From: an uncultured Eubacteriales bacterium
GTDB taxonomy: Bacteria; Bacillota; Clostridia; Oscillospirales; Acutalibacteraceae
Direction of reading: 5' to 3'
Assembly (NCBI GenBank): GCA_900322105.1
Contig: ONYV01000016.1
Span: 1-11,142 of the forward strand
Length of the DNA stretch: 11,142 bases
The translations under genes were made by a program, and so were the position numbers. Positions 1 to 7,622 of the stretch are shown piece after piece. Below the pieces are notes generated by a model. The model was not told the DNA's origin. It saw only the letters and a program-made list of their open reading frames with translations, and searched no databases. The stretch's first letter is position 1, and every line of letters starts with the position of its first letter.

Positions 1-159
1 AAGCTCATACTTATCCTGAAAGTGATAGTAAAAGGTCTGTCGGTTCAGACCGCACTGATCTGTAATATCCGAAATCGTGATCTTATCAAAACTTTTCTTT
101 TCCATCACTGTCTTAAATCCGTATGCGATCAGCTTTTTTGTTACCGAAGCCTCCGACAT
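1..159 (-). CDS. TetR/AcrR-family transcriptional regulator, N-terminal fragment (3' end outside the window)
   Basis: The 53 codons visible encode the DNA-binding end of a TetR-type repressor. After a short N-terminal helix comes FDKITISDITDQCGLNRQTF (residues 24-43), directly followed by YYHFQDKYEL (44-53), the typical helix-turn-helix and the YYHF-K-L turn into helix 4. The ATG at 157-159 is chosen because GGGAGGAGA (165-173) lies about 5 bases upstream. The ligand-binding domain is cut off by the window edge, so effector and targets cannot be told. The pattern recalls the DhaS-like subgroup, but that is a guess. It lies downstream of dnaJ on the same strand but has its own promoter and is separated from dnaJ by a terminator. 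Confidence 0.88.
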   Translation of the reverse strand, partial: MSEASVTKKLIAYGFKTVMEKKSFDKITISDITDQCGLNRQTFYYHFQDKYEL

Positions 160-208
160 AGCCTTCTCCTCCCATACACGAAAGATCCATGTGTCATAAT
201 ACCCTATT

Positions 209-237
209 ATTTTACCACATTCACACAAAAACCGCAA
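209..237 (-). promoter_or_regulatory. sigma-A promoter of the TetR-family gene
   Basis: On the minus strand TTGCGG (232-237) and TAAAAT (209-214) are separated by exactly 17 bases. The three bases before the -10 box are TGG, an extended -10. The promoter lies 50 bases upstream of the start codon. No clear palindrome for autorepression was found. Confidence 0.6.
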
Positions 238-291
238 CTGTTTCGATCACTTCCACCGGAGTTTTTGAACGAGTTAAAATTGTGAACAAAA

Positions 292-332
292 CAAAAAGGG
301 TGTATCGTCCTTTTGACAGGACAGGTACACCC
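292..332 (-). terminator. intrinsic terminator after dnaJ
   Basis: On the minus strand GGGTGTA (326-332) pairs with TACACCC (298-304), with an inner GTCC/GGAC pairing, followed by TTTTTG. It lies 20 bases past the dnaJ stop and closes the heat-shock cluster. Confidence 0.85.
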
Positions 333-351
333 GATCATTCATAAAAAGATA

Positions 352-1497
352 TCAGGAGTTTTTCTCACGCTTTTTGATTTTGTCAAAGAAGCTGGAGCGT
401 TTCTGGTAATTGGCAGAACCGCTTGCCTCGTCAAACTGCTTGAGAATCTCTTTTTGCTTAGAGGTCAGGTTTTTGGGAACTTCAATGGTGATCTTGACAA
501 ACTGGTCGCCCCGTCCTTTCATATTCAGGTGCTGAATGCCCTTTCCTGCCAATTTGAAGATATCGCCGGGCTGTGTGCCGGGATGAACTTTATAGCTGAC
601 CTTGCCGTCAAGCGTCGGAACGATGATCTCATGACCGAGGGCAGCCTGTGAAAACGTGATCGGAATCTCACACCACACATCGTCACCCTTACGTTCAAAG
701 AAATCATGCTTCTTAACATTAACGTAGATATTCAGATCTCCTGCAGGTCCGCCGTTATAGCCGCTGTGTCCGCGTCCGCTGATATTGATGATCTGATCCT
801 GATTGATACCTGCGGGAATATTGACCGAAATGGTTTTGGAAGAACGGATACGTCCTCCGCCCGAACATTTCGGACACGGCTTTTCTATGATCTTGCCCTT
901 GCCGCGGCATTTGTCACACGTTTGCGTCGTATGTACAATACCGAAGGGCGTGCGTTTCTGGACTGTGACCTGACCTGTTCCTTTACAATTGGAACAAGTC
1001 TGGAGCTGCGTCCCCTTTGCTGCACCTGTGCCGCTGCAGTCTTTACACATATCGACATTCTGATAGGTAACGTCCTTTTTGCAGCCTTTTGCGGCTTCCT
1101 CAAAAGAGATCGTAACAGACGCTTCCACGTCTGAGCCACGTCTGGGCACATTCTGGTTTCTGCTGCCTCTGCCGCCAAAGCCGCCGAAAAAGCTGTTAAA
1201 GATATCTCCCAAATCAATATCCTGTCCAAAGGGACTGCCGCCGTAGCCGCCGGGGTTAAAGTTCGGGTCAACTCCTGCAAAGCCGAATTTATCATAACGG
1301 GCGCGCTTATCCTTATCGGACAGCACTTCATACGCCTCGTTTACCTCCTTGAACTTTGCTTCCGCCTCTTTATTGCCCGGGTTCAGGTCAGGATGATACT
1401 TTTTTGCCTGTGTACGATAGGCTTTTTTGATCTCTTCCTCAGATGCGCCTCTCTGTACACCGATCACCTCATAATAATCTCTCTTGTTTTCTGCCAA
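352..1497 (-). CDS. dnaJ: chaperone protein DnaJ (Hsp40), TTG start
   Basis: Co-chaperone that delivers unfolded proteins to DnaK and stimulates its ATPase; cytoplasmic. At 381 residues it is a full-length type I DnaJ: J domain with HPD at 35-37, a Gly/Phe-rich linker (about 74-115), and a zinc domain with four CxxCxGxG repeats at 151-158, 168-175, 194-201 and 208-215, then the substrate-binding C-terminal domains. The start codon is TTG: there is no ATG in frame, an in-frame TGA lies two codons upstream, and GGAG (1507-1510) is 9 bases away. It follows dnaK in the usual Firmicutes order, but a hairpin and a separate promoter lie in the 211-base gap, so it is probably transcribed at least partly by itself. 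Identity is certain; the start is well supported. Confidence 0.97.
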   Translation of the reverse strand: MAENKRDYYEVIGVQRGASEEEIKKAYRTQAKKYHPDLNPGNKEAEAKFKEVNEAYEVLSDKDKRARYDKFGFAGVDPNFNPGGYGGSPFGQDIDLGDIFNSFFGGFGGRGSRNQNVPRRGSDVEASVTISFEEAAKGCKKDVTYQNVDMCKDCSGTGAAKGTQLQTCSNCKGTGQVTVQKRTPFGIVHTTQTCDKCRGKGKIIEKPCPKCSGGGRIRSSKTISVNIPAGINQDQIINISGRGHSGYNGGPAGDLNIYVNVKKHDFFERKGDDVWCEIPITFSQAALGHEIIVPTLDGKVSYKVHPGTQPGDIFKLAGKGIQHLNMKGRGDQFVKITIEVPKNLTSKQKEILKQFDEASGSANYQKRSSFFDKIKKREKNS

Positions 1498-1568
1498 GTG
1501 TCATCACTCCATCATTTTCTGTCGCAATTGCTCCGTAATTAACATATGAGATAGCTTTGTCCTTCTTT

Positions 1569-1597
1569 ATCATACTACAATCGTTTTTTATTTTCAA
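1569..1597 (-). promoter_or_regulatory. sigma-A promoter for dnaJ
   Basis: TTGAAA (1592-1597) and TATGAT (1569-1574) on the minus strand are spaced by exactly 17 bases in an AT-rich setting, about 70 bases upstream of the dnaJ start. No CIRCE copy overlaps it, so this promoter should not be controlled by HrcA. Confidence 0.7.
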
Positions 1598-1611
1598 GAG
1601 GAATCCATCAC

Positions 1612-1646
1612 AAAAGCGCAAAGCCGAATGCAAACGGCTTCACGCT
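1612..1646 (-). terminator. hairpin after dnaK, probable partial terminator
   Basis: A 12-bp stem (1635-1646 with 1615-1626, two G-U pairs in RNA) with an 8-base loop is followed by only four T residues on the minus strand. The short T-run suggests incomplete termination, or an RNA-processing or stability hairpin between dnaK and dnaJ. It lies about 60 bases past the dnaK stop. Confidence 0.6.
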
Positions 1647-1708
1647 TCTGATCCTTATCGTTTGAAAGCATTCCTACAGCAGATCATGCTGTTTTCTGCG
1701 GTATGATA

Positions 1709-3526
1709 TCACTTATCTTCAACGTCTGTATAATCAGCGTTATAGACACCGTTATTGCCGTCGGGAGCCTGACTCTGCGCAGCGCCCTGAGCGGCTGCAT
1801 CCTGATACAGCTTTTCGGAAACGGCATACATATCCTTCTGCAGCTCGTCCTTTGCGATCTGGATATCATCAATATTATTCTTCGCCAGAGCAGACTTGAC
1901 AGCAGCGACCTTATTGTTCAGGTTCTCTTTGTCAGAATCGGAAATATGCTCGCCGTTTTCGTTGATGAGCTTTTCAACAGCATACACAAGGTTTTCTGCT
2001 TCGTTCTTCTTGTCTACTTCTTCTCTGCGCTTCTTATCTTCTGCTGCATAAGCCTCTGCATCCTTAACAGCCTTATCAATATCTTCCTTGCTCATGTTGG
2101 TATTGGAAGTGATGGTGATGTGCTGTTCACGACCTGTGCCAAGATCTTTTGCAGAAACGTTTACAATACCGTTAGCGTCAATATCGAAAGTAACTTCGAT
2201 CTGCGGAACACCTCTCATAGCAGGTGCGATACCGTCGAGTTTGAACAAACCGAGCTGCTTGTTGTCTCTTGCAAATTCACGCTCACCCTGCAGCACGTTG
2301 ACTTCTACCTGTGTCTGGTTGTCTGCAGCGGTAGAGAAGATCTGGCTCTTTTTGGTGGGGATGGTGGTGTTTCTGTCGATGATCTTTGTCATCACGCCGC
2401 CCTGTGTTTCAACGCCGAGGGACAGCGGAGTAACGTCAAGCAGCAGCAGACCCTGTACATCACCGCCGAGAACGCCTGCCTGAATGGCTGCGCCGATGGC
2501 AACGCACTCATCGGGGTTGATGCCCTTGAAAGGCTCTTTGCCGATCAGGCTCTTGACAGCTTCCTGAACAGCAGGGATTCTGGAAGAACCGCCGACCATC
2601 AGAACCTTGTCGATCTCTCCGATAGAAAGACCCGAGTCAGAAAGTGCCTGACGAACAGGACCCATTGTTTTCTCTACGAGGTCAGAAGTCAGTTCGTTGA
2701 ACTTTGCTCTTGTGAGTGTATAGTCAAGGTGCTTAGGACCTGTTGCATCTGCTGTGATGAAGGGAATGTTGATCTGAGCGGTGGTGATGCCGGAAAGCTC
2801 GATCTTCGCCTTTTCAGCCTCATCCTTCAGACGCTGCATCGCAGTCTTGTCGCCCGAAAGGTCGATGCCTGTGTCGTTCTTGAAGCTCTGTACCAGCCAG
2901 TCAATGATCTTCTGGTCGAAGTCGTCGCCGCCGAGACGGTTGTTGCCTGCTGTTGCCAAAACTTCCTGTACGCCGTCACCCATCTCGATGATGGATACAT
3001 CGAACGTACCGCCGCCGAGGTCATAGACCATCACTTTCTGATCGTTTTCCTTGTCCACGCCATAGGACAGAGCAGCAGCGGTCGGCTCGTTGATGATACG
3101 CTTAACATCCAGACCCGCGATGCGGCCTGCGTCCTTTGTTGCCTGACGCTGAGCGTCCGTAAAGTAAGCAGGAACGGTGATAACTGCCTGTGTCACTGTC
3201 TCGCCGAGATAAGCCTCTGCATCCTTTTTCAGCTTTGTCAGGATCATTGCAGAGATCTCCTGCGGCGTATATTCTTTTGAGTTGATCTTCACTTTGTAGG
3301 ATGTACCCATCTGTCTTTTGATAGAAGCGATGGTGTGGTCAGGATTAGAAACCGCCTGACGCTTTGCGACCTGACCGACAAGTCTTTCGCCGTTCTTTGC
3401 GAAAGCGACCACGGAAGGAGTGGTTCTTGCGCCTTCTGCATTAGCGATAACGACGGGCTCGCCGCCTTCAATCACTGCTACACATGAGTTTGTTGTACCA
3501 AGGTCAATACCGATTGCCTTTGCCAT
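1709..3526 (-). CDS. dnaK: chaperone protein DnaK (Hsp70)
   Basis: ATP-dependent cytoplasmic chaperone working with DnaJ and GrpE. The 605 residues fit Gram-positive DnaK, which lacks a short segment found in the ATPase domain of proteobacterial homologues. Visible motifs are GIDLGTTNSCVAV (6-18, phosphate loop), VMVYDLGGGTFDVSIIE (165-181), LMVGGSSRIPAVQ (309-321), the interdomain linker with LLLDVTPLSLGVET (361-373 region), the beta-sandwich substrate domain and an acidic C-terminus ending TDVEDK. ATG is preceded by GGAGGT (3535-3540) with 8 bases spacing. It is 56 bases downstream of grpE with no promoter visible between, so it belongs to the hrcA operon. Nothing unusual is seen in the catalytic motifs. 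Confidence 0.98.
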   Translation of the reverse strand: MAKAIGIDLGTTNSCVAVIEGGEPVVIANAEGARTTPSVVAFAKNGERLVGQVAKRQAVSNPDHTIASIKRQMGTSYKVKINSKEYTPQEISAMILTKLKKDAEAYLGETVTQAVITVPAYFTDAQRQATKDAGRIAGLDVKRIINEPTAAALSYGVDKENDQKVMVYDLGGGTFDVSIIEMGDGVQEVLATAGNNRLGGDDFDQKIIDWLVQSFKNDTGIDLSGDKTAMQRLKDEAEKAKIELSGITTAQINIPFITADATGPKHLDYTLTRAKFNELTSDLVEKTMGPVRQALSDSGLSIGEIDKVLMVGGSSRIPAVQEAVKSLIGKEPFKGINPDECVAIGAAIQAGVLGGDVQGLLLLDVTPLSLGVETQGGVMTKIIDRNTTIPTKKSQIFSTAADNQTQVEVNVLQGEREFARDNKQLGLFKLDGIAPAMRGVPQIEVTFDIDANGIVNVSAKDLGTGREQHITITSNTNMSKEDIDKAVKDAEAYAAEDKKRREEVDKKNEAENLVYAVEKLINENGEHISDSDKENLNNKVAAVKSALAKNNIDDIQIAKDELQKDMYAVSEKLYQDAAAQGAAQSQAPDGNNGVYNADYTDVEDK

Positions 3527-3582
3527 AATAAATTACCTCCAATTTGTTTTTTCTGATTATTCCGATTGATATGATAATAACA

Positions 3583-4146
3583 TTACTGACCGTTTGAGAT
3601 CTGCACCATCACATGACGGATGATCTTATCACCGATCTTATAGCCCTTCTGATAAACAGAAGCGATATGATCTTCTTCCACTTCGGGATCGTCAACTCTT
3701 GAGATCGCATTGTGGAACTCAGGGTCAAAGGCTTCTCCTCTTTCGCCAAAGGCTTTGACGTGCAGCTTTTCAAATGCGCCGTCAAATTTTTTTGCAATCA
3801 TTTCCAGTCCTTTGCGGAATTCTTCGGGCATATTTTGTCCGGCATCCAGTGCCAATCCAAAATTGTCCACTACGGGAAGGAAGGCTTCGACCGCCGCTGA
3901 AACAGCGTTGTCATAGGTCTGCAGCTTTTCTTTCTCTGTTCGTTTACGATAGTTATCATACTCAGCCGCCATACGCAGGAACTGATCCTTCTGAGCGGCA
4001 AGCTCTGCGCGAAGTGCTTCTAATTCTTTCGTTTCGGCGCTTTCCGCTTCCTGCACGACAGGCTCTTCTGTTTTTTCCTCGGGCTCTTTTACTGCTTCTG
4101 TTTTGGGAGCGGCAGAGGCTTGGGGATTTTTTTTCTTCTTAGCCAT
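3583..4146 (-). CDS. grpE: nucleotide exchange factor GrpE
   Basis: GrpE releases ADP from DnaK and so resets the chaperone cycle. The 187-residue protein has a low-complexity N-terminus rich in Lys, Glu and Ala (1-37), a long helical coiled-coil dimerisation stretch (about 38-90), and the C-terminal DnaK-binding part with AFDPEFHNAISRVDDPEVEE (139-158) and VYQKGYKIGDKIIRH (164-178), the family signature. The signature end reads RHVMVQIS where many homologues have RPA-V-V, a mild variation. ATG is preceded by AGAAAGGAG. It is only 23 bases downstream of hrcA, so the two are co-transcribed. Confidence 0.96.
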   Translation of the reverse strand: MAKKKKNPQASAAPKTEAVKEPEEKTEEPVVQEAESAETKELEALRAELAAQKDQFLRMAAEYDNYRKRTEKEKLQTYDNAVSAAVEAFLPVVDNFGLALDAGQNMPEEFRKGLEMIAKKFDGAFEKLHVKAFGERGEAFDPEFHNAISRVDDPEVEEDHIASVYQKGYKIGDKIIRHVMVQISNGQ

Positions 4147-4169
4147 CGTATTTTCTCCTTTCTATGGTT

Positions 4170-5198
4170 TTATGCTTCAAGCAATTCTGAGAGCGATTCG
4201 CTGACAAGCTCAGCGACACACTCCAAGGTTGAGATCATTTTCGGATACTGCATTCTCAGCGGACCGATGACCGCAAGCGTTCCCGTACAGTCCGGGGATG
4301 CCGTATAATGCGCTGAAACGATGCTGAGATTGCTAAAGGCAGGATTTTGCAGCTCGCTGCCGATCAGAACGCCCGATCTTGCGCCTGCTGCTGCAATGAG
4401 TTTTGCAAGCTCGTGATGTTTGCCAAGCAGTTCCATCACCTTTTTGCCGTTTTCGGAATTGAGCTGCGGCATCATAAACAGGTTGGACTGTCCTCTGATC
4501 GCCGTTCCGTCAGCGGAGGCTTCCTTTGCGGCTTCTCTGACGGCTAACAGCACGTTTGGCATGATCATCGACATTTCTCCGAAAGAAAGCGCCGCAGACT
4601 GAATGAACGCAGGCGTCACAGACGTGACAGGCATTCCCGAAAGCATTTCGTTGATAGATTTGTCAAACATTTCGATCAGTGAAGGCGTTAAGAGAAAATC
4701 GCACCGAAAGAGTTTCGGCTTGACAGACCCAAGGGACGTGATCAGCACCGCCATTGCGGTATGGCTGCCTGTCTGCACAAACTTGACATGGCGTATCAGC
4801 GCATGATCTCCGGGAGGAGAAATTGCGACAGATGCGCAGCCCGTGATCCTTGACAGGATATCGGCGGCTGTTTCGAGCAGCATCTCAGGCGTGTCGGCAT
4901 TCGAGTCCAGCGTATTGCGGATCGCCGTTTGTTCACGCTTGCTTAAAGGATGTGTTTTCATCAGATCGTCAATATAGACACGGTAGCCCAGCTCTGTCGG
5001 CACACGTCCTGAAGAGGTATGCACCTGTTCGAGCAGTCCCAGTCCTGCAAGATCCGCCATATCGTTTCTGACCGTGGCGGAGGATACGTTAAAATCAAGC
5101 ACATCGCAAACAGTCTTTGACCCGACAGGGTCACCTGTCTTTATATATGCCTCAACAACCGCTTCAAGAATCTTCATTTTTCTTTCCGTCGGTTCCAT
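4170..5198 (-). CDS. hrcA: heat-inducible transcription repressor HrcA
   Basis: HrcA binds the CIRCE operator and represses the class I heat-shock genes; in the established model GroEL helps keep it active. The winged-helix part carries SSATVRNDMADLAGLGLLEQ (39-58) and then VHTSSGRVPTELGYRVYIDD (59-78), both nearly diagnostic. The rest is the GAF-like and dimerisation region. The ATG at 5198 (342 residues) is preferred to an in-frame GTG at 5207: the Shine-Dalgarno run AGAGAGGTGG overlaps that GTG and is correctly spaced only for the ATG. The operator lies 16 bases upstream, so the gene represses its own operon with grpE and dnaK. Confidence 0.96.
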   Translation of the reverse strand: MEPTERKMKILEAVVEAYIKTGDPVGSKTVCDVLDFNVSSATVRNDMADLAGLGLLEQVHTSSGRVPTELGYRVYIDDLMKTHPLSKREQTAIRNTLDSNADTPEMLLETAADILSRITGCASVAISPPGDHALIRHVKFVQTGSHTAMAVLITSLGSVKPKLFRCDFLLTPSLIEMFDKSINEMLSGMPVTSVTPAFIQSAALSFGEMSMIMPNVLLAVREAAKEASADGTAIRGQSNLFMMPQLNSENGKKVMELLGKHHELAKLIAAAGARSGVLIGSELQNPAFSNLSIVSAHYTASPDCTGTLAVIGPLRMQYPKMISTLECVAELVSESLSELLEA

Positions 5199-5214
5199 AT
5201 GCGCCACCTCTCTG

Positions 5215-5241
5215 TTAGCACTCTCTTTATCAGAGTGCTAA
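5215..5241 (-). promoter_or_regulatory. CIRCE operator (HrcA binding site)
   Basis: TTAGCACTC, nine bases, GAGTGCTAA: a perfect match to the CIRCE consensus with all nine base pairs intact. It lies at the expected transcript start, just downstream of the -10 box and just before the hrcA ribosome binding site. It is the only CIRCE copy seen in the window. Confidence 0.97.
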
Positions 5242-5250
5242 TCTACTAAT

Positions 5251-5279
5251 AATGTACCATTATCCTTGGCACTTGTCAA
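5251..5279 (-). promoter_or_regulatory. sigma-A promoter of the hrcA-grpE-dnaK operon
   Basis: TTGACA (5274-5279), 17 bases, TACATT (5251-5256) on the minus strand, with TGG before the -10 box (extended -10). It is followed within 10 bases by CIRCE, so bound HrcA would block the start of transcription. Confidence 0.85.
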
Positions 5280-5326
5280 GTACCTTATGCTATTTTTTTC
5301 AAATTTTCTTTTCACGCCCTGCCAAA

Positions 5327-5393
5327 ACACCGCCCTTTCCCGTTTTATAAACAATATCCGCTCCGCCTGCATTTTCACTCAGACCGGCGGTGT
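5327..5393. repeat. 8-bp inverted repeat in the hrcA/lipoprotein intergenic region
   Basis: ACACCGCC (5327-5334) and GGCGGTGT (5386-5393) are exact inverted copies 51 bases apart. No T-run follows on either strand, so it is not a terminator. It lies between two divergent promoters in an otherwise featureless stretch; it may be chance. Confidence 0.3.
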
Positions 5394-5412
5394 GTAAATT
5401 TTCGTTCCGCTC

Positions 5413-5446
5413 TTTTCAATTCTTTTCTTTCCTGTTATAATAACAG
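5413..5446 (+). promoter_or_regulatory. extended -10 promoter with an overlapping palindrome, upstream of the small lipoprotein
   Basis: TATAAT (5436-5441) is preceded by TGT, an extended -10, with only a weak -35 (TTTTCA, 5413-5418, spacing 17). The -10 box sits inside a perfect palindrome, CTGTTAT-A-ATAACAG (5432-5446). A protein bound there would cover the promoter, so this is a candidate operator. The start codon is 46 bases downstream of the palindrome. Confidence 0.6.
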
Positions 5447-5491
5447 TATCATCACCTTATATTATCAGCCGACAGAAAGGAGAATATCCCC

Positions 5492-5908
5492 ATGAACAAA
5501 CCCTTTTCCAAAGCCGTCATTCTTCTGCTATCCGTTTTTGCCGTCACACTCACAGCAGGCTGCGCCGATCACAAAGCGCCTGACGCCTCTTCTGATGTTC
5601 AGGAAAGCTCAACCGTCTCCGAAGCGCTCAAGTCAGGAGATGATCCGCTCATTCTCGGGCAATGGTCAAGTCAGACACTTGCCGATGCCATCTACACCTT
5701 CAAAGACGACGGCACAGGAACATACCTGATCAACGGCGAAACCATGCCGCTGACCTTTTCAACCGAAAAGGGAAAGATCACCGTCCAGTTCCTGTCGGAA
5801 GGCTTTGCTGACGCAGACCCGATGGTGCTGAATTACACCATTGAAAACAACGTGCTGAACATCATTGATTCCCATGGTGTCGATACGCTGTATGACAAGG
5901 TTGATTAA
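5492..5908 (+). CDS. small lipoprotein of unknown function, lipocalin-like or DUF5640-like
   Basis: 138 residues. An N-terminal signal peptide (positive start, hydrophobic 8-22) ends in LTAGC with the cysteine at 24, so it is probably exported and lipid-anchored on the outer face of the cell membrane. Then follow a Ser/Asp/Glu-rich linker (25-50) and a small beta-rich domain with ILGQWSS, IYTFKDDGTGTYLINGE and NVLNIIDSHGVDTLYDKV. The G-W followed by F-x-DGTGTY pattern recalls the lipocalin-like domains (DUF5640 and relatives) common in Clostridia; this is by eye only. AGAAAGGAG (5474-5482) lies 9 bases before the ATG. It is a single-gene unit divergent from hrcA and convergent with glgA, sharing a terminator with the latter. 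Function is not known. Confidence 0.85.
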   Translation: MNKPFSKAVILLLSVFAVTLTAGCADHKAPDASSDVQESSTVSEALKSGDDPLILGQWSSQTLADAIYTFKDDGTGTYLINGETMPLTFSTEKGKITVQFLSEGFADADPMVLNYTIENNVLNIIDSHGVDTLYDKVD

Positions 5909-5944
5909 TGTTCGCTCATCCCCTGTGTTGATACATATACGCAA

Positions 5945-5995
5945 AAATAAGGCAGGTATTCGCCCGATCCACGAGTGAATACCTGCCGATTTTTT
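5945..5995. terminator. bidirectional intrinsic terminator between the lipoprotein and glgA
   Basis: GGCAGGTATTC (5951-5961) pairs perfectly with GAATACCTGCC (5977-5987) around a 15-base loop. A run of T follows on the plus strand (5990-5995), and TTATTTTTG follows on the minus strand (complement of 5942-5950). It therefore ends transcription from both convergent genes. Confidence 0.9.
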
Positions 5996-6031
5996 ACATT
6001 TCAGACAGTTCAAGGTGATTGACTGTTTTAA

Positions 6032-7459
6032 TCAACCCTCAGCAATGACCTCTTTGTACATATTGATATAATCTGTTGCGGAACGTGTCCAGCTATTGTC
6101 GCAGCTCATAGCACGGCGGATGAGAACATTCCATTCGTCATGCTGCCAGTAGCCTGCGATAGCGCGGCGGATACAGCCAAGCATATCCATAGCGTCATAG
6201 TTGCGGAAGGTGTAGCCGTTGCCGTCACCGCTGCCGCAGTCCGTGATGGAATCACGCAGACCGCCCACCTCACGCACGATCGGGATCGTACCATAGCGCA
6301 GAGCGATCATCTGTGACAGACCGCACGGTTCAGATTTAGACGGCATCAGGAACATATCCGCACCTGCATAGATCTTGCGGGAAAGCTCCGGAATGAACCC
6401 GTGACAAGCGCAGAGCCTGCCAGGATATCTGTCCTGCATCGAGCGGAAAAAGCTCTCATATTCCCAATCACCCGAACCGAGGATGACAAACTGTACATAT
6501 TCCTCACGCATCAGCTGGTCGAGCGCACTCTTGACCAGATCAAGCCCCTTATGCGCCACCAGTCTTGTGACCATTGCAATCAGCGGCACTTCTGCGTTCT
6601 GCTCCAGACCCAAACGCTCCTGGAGCTTCTGCTTATTGACCGCTTTTCCTGCAAGGTTATCGACCGTATAATGCTCATAAAGCTGAAGGTCGGTTTCGGG
6701 ATCGTAGGAAGTTGTGTCAATGCCGTTCAAGATGCCTCGTATTTTCCATGCACGGGCGTTCAGGATCGGATCCAGTCCGTGAGAGAACCAAGCGTCACGA
6801 ATCTCCCATGAATAGCTGGGGCTGACAGTCGTCACACGGTTTGCTGTTTCAATTGCACCCTTCATATAATTGATACAGCCGTCCCAGTCGAGCAGAGAAC
6901 GTCCCTGCGGCGGAATGCCGACAACTTCTTCGTACAAATCGGAGCCATATTTTCCCTGATACTGAATATTATGGATCGTAAAGATCGTTTTGATGCCCTG
7001 ATACCATTCATTCTGTGAATAGAACAGATTGTAATATGTCGGCACCAACGCTGTCTGCCAGTCGTTGCAATGGATAATATCGGGTTTGAAATCAAGATAG
7101 GGCAGCATTTCCAGCACCGCTCTTGAGAAGAATGCAAAGCGTTCTGCATCGTCATAATGTCCGTACAGACCCTGACGCTTGAAATAGTATTGGTTATCCA
7201 GGAAATAATAGACAACACCGTTATACCTTGTTTCAAACACACCGCAGTACTGTCTTCTCCAAGATACGGGAACGGAAAAGCTGGTCACAAACCGAAGATT
7301 ATCCTTCAATGTCTGGGGTATCTCGTCATAATACGGCATCACGATACGACATCCGATCAGACGTTGGCGCAGCGCATGGGGCAATGCCCCTGAAACATCT
7401 GCCAAGCCGCCCGACGCTGCAAAGGGCTGGGCTTCACTTGTTACAAACAGACACTTCAT
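6032..7459 (-). CDS. glgA: glycogen synthase (ADP-glucose type, GT5)
   Basis: Transfers glucose from ADP-glucose to the growing alpha-1,4-glucan chain; cytoplasmic. 475 residues, close to E. coli GlgA. The N-terminal Rossmann domain has SGGLADVSGALP (16-27), HCNDWQTALVP (130-140) and FTIHNIQYQGKYG (160-172). The C-terminal domain has TRLVAHKGLDL (298-308; Arg299 and Lys304 match the phosphate-binding pair) and SEPCGLSQMIALRYG (376-390; Glu377 and Cys379 at the same numbers as in E. coli). Odd point: the KTGGL loop reads ASGGL, with Ala15 in place of the nucleotide-sugar-contacting lysine. ATG follows GGAGGT (7466-7471) at 6 bases. It lies 163 bases downstream of glgD, the last of the glgC-glgD-glgA set. 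Confidence 0.96.
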   Translation of the reverse strand: MKCLFVTSEAQPFAASGGLADVSGALPHALRQRLIGCRIVMPYYDEIPQTLKDNLRFVTSFSVPVSWRRQYCGVFETRYNGVVYYFLDNQYYFKRQGLYGHYDDAERFAFFSRAVLEMLPYLDFKPDIIHCNDWQTALVPTYYNLFYSQNEWYQGIKTIFTIHNIQYQGKYGSDLYEEVVGIPPQGRSLLDWDGCINYMKGAIETANRVTTVSPSYSWEIRDAWFSHGLDPILNARAWKIRGILNGIDTTSYDPETDLQLYEHYTVDNLAGKAVNKQKLQERLGLEQNAEVPLIAMVTRLVAHKGLDLVKSALDQLMREEYVQFVILGSGDWEYESFFRSMQDRYPGRLCACHGFIPELSRKIYAGADMFLMPSKSEPCGLSQMIALRYGTIPIVREVGGLRDSITDCGSGDGNGYTFRNYDAMDMLGCIRRAIAGYWQHDEWNVLIRRAMSCDNSWTRSATDYINMYKEVIAEG

Positions 7460-7476
7460 GTTAACACCTCCATTAT

Positions 7477-7602
7477 GCGGAAAAAAGCCGCTTCCTTATG
7501 GTGCTGTCAGACCCGACTGCACCTGTATCATTTCGCTGAACGTGATATCCTGCCATATTACGAAAAGCAGTCCTCCGAAAGCGGGACGCCGCTTTCTTCG
7601 GA
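7477..7602 (-). promoter_or_regulatory. two hairpins in the glgD-glgA gap
   Basis: Hairpin 1: CCGCTTTCTTCGGA (7589-7602) pairs with TCCGAAAGCGG (7574-7584) around a 4-base loop, with a 2-base bulge; on the minus strand it is followed by GGACTGCTTTT, a poor T-run. Hairpin 2: GCGG/CCGC (7477-7480, 7488-7491) with a T-rich loop lies just before the glgA ribosome binding site. They may set the glgA level by partial termination or RNA processing. No convincing glgA promoter was found in the gap. Confidence 0.4.
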
Positions 7603-7622
7603 AGATACGTGTTTACCTTTTA

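Noticed and set aside
22..285. Plus-strand 87-codon frame over the TetR start and its promoter
   Set aside because: It runs antisense to a clear TetR N-terminus and its promoter, with unlikely composition.
313..1134. Plus-strand open frames opposite dnaJ
   Set aside because: They are shadows of the Gly- and Cys-rich dnaJ sequence, with no start signals or recognisable protein.
1703..3280. A 525-codon open frame on the plus strand opposite dnaK
   Set aside because: Long antisense frames opposite dnaK are a known by-product of its codon pattern. The translation is rich in Cys, Val and Leu without domains, and there is no ribosome binding site or promoter.
3710..4142. Several overlapping plus-strand frames opposite grpE
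   Set aside because: They overlap each other in different frames and mirror the coding strand; no ribosome binding sites.
5215..5241. CIRCE as a novel regulatory element
   Set aside because: It is a perfect, textbook match in the expected place.
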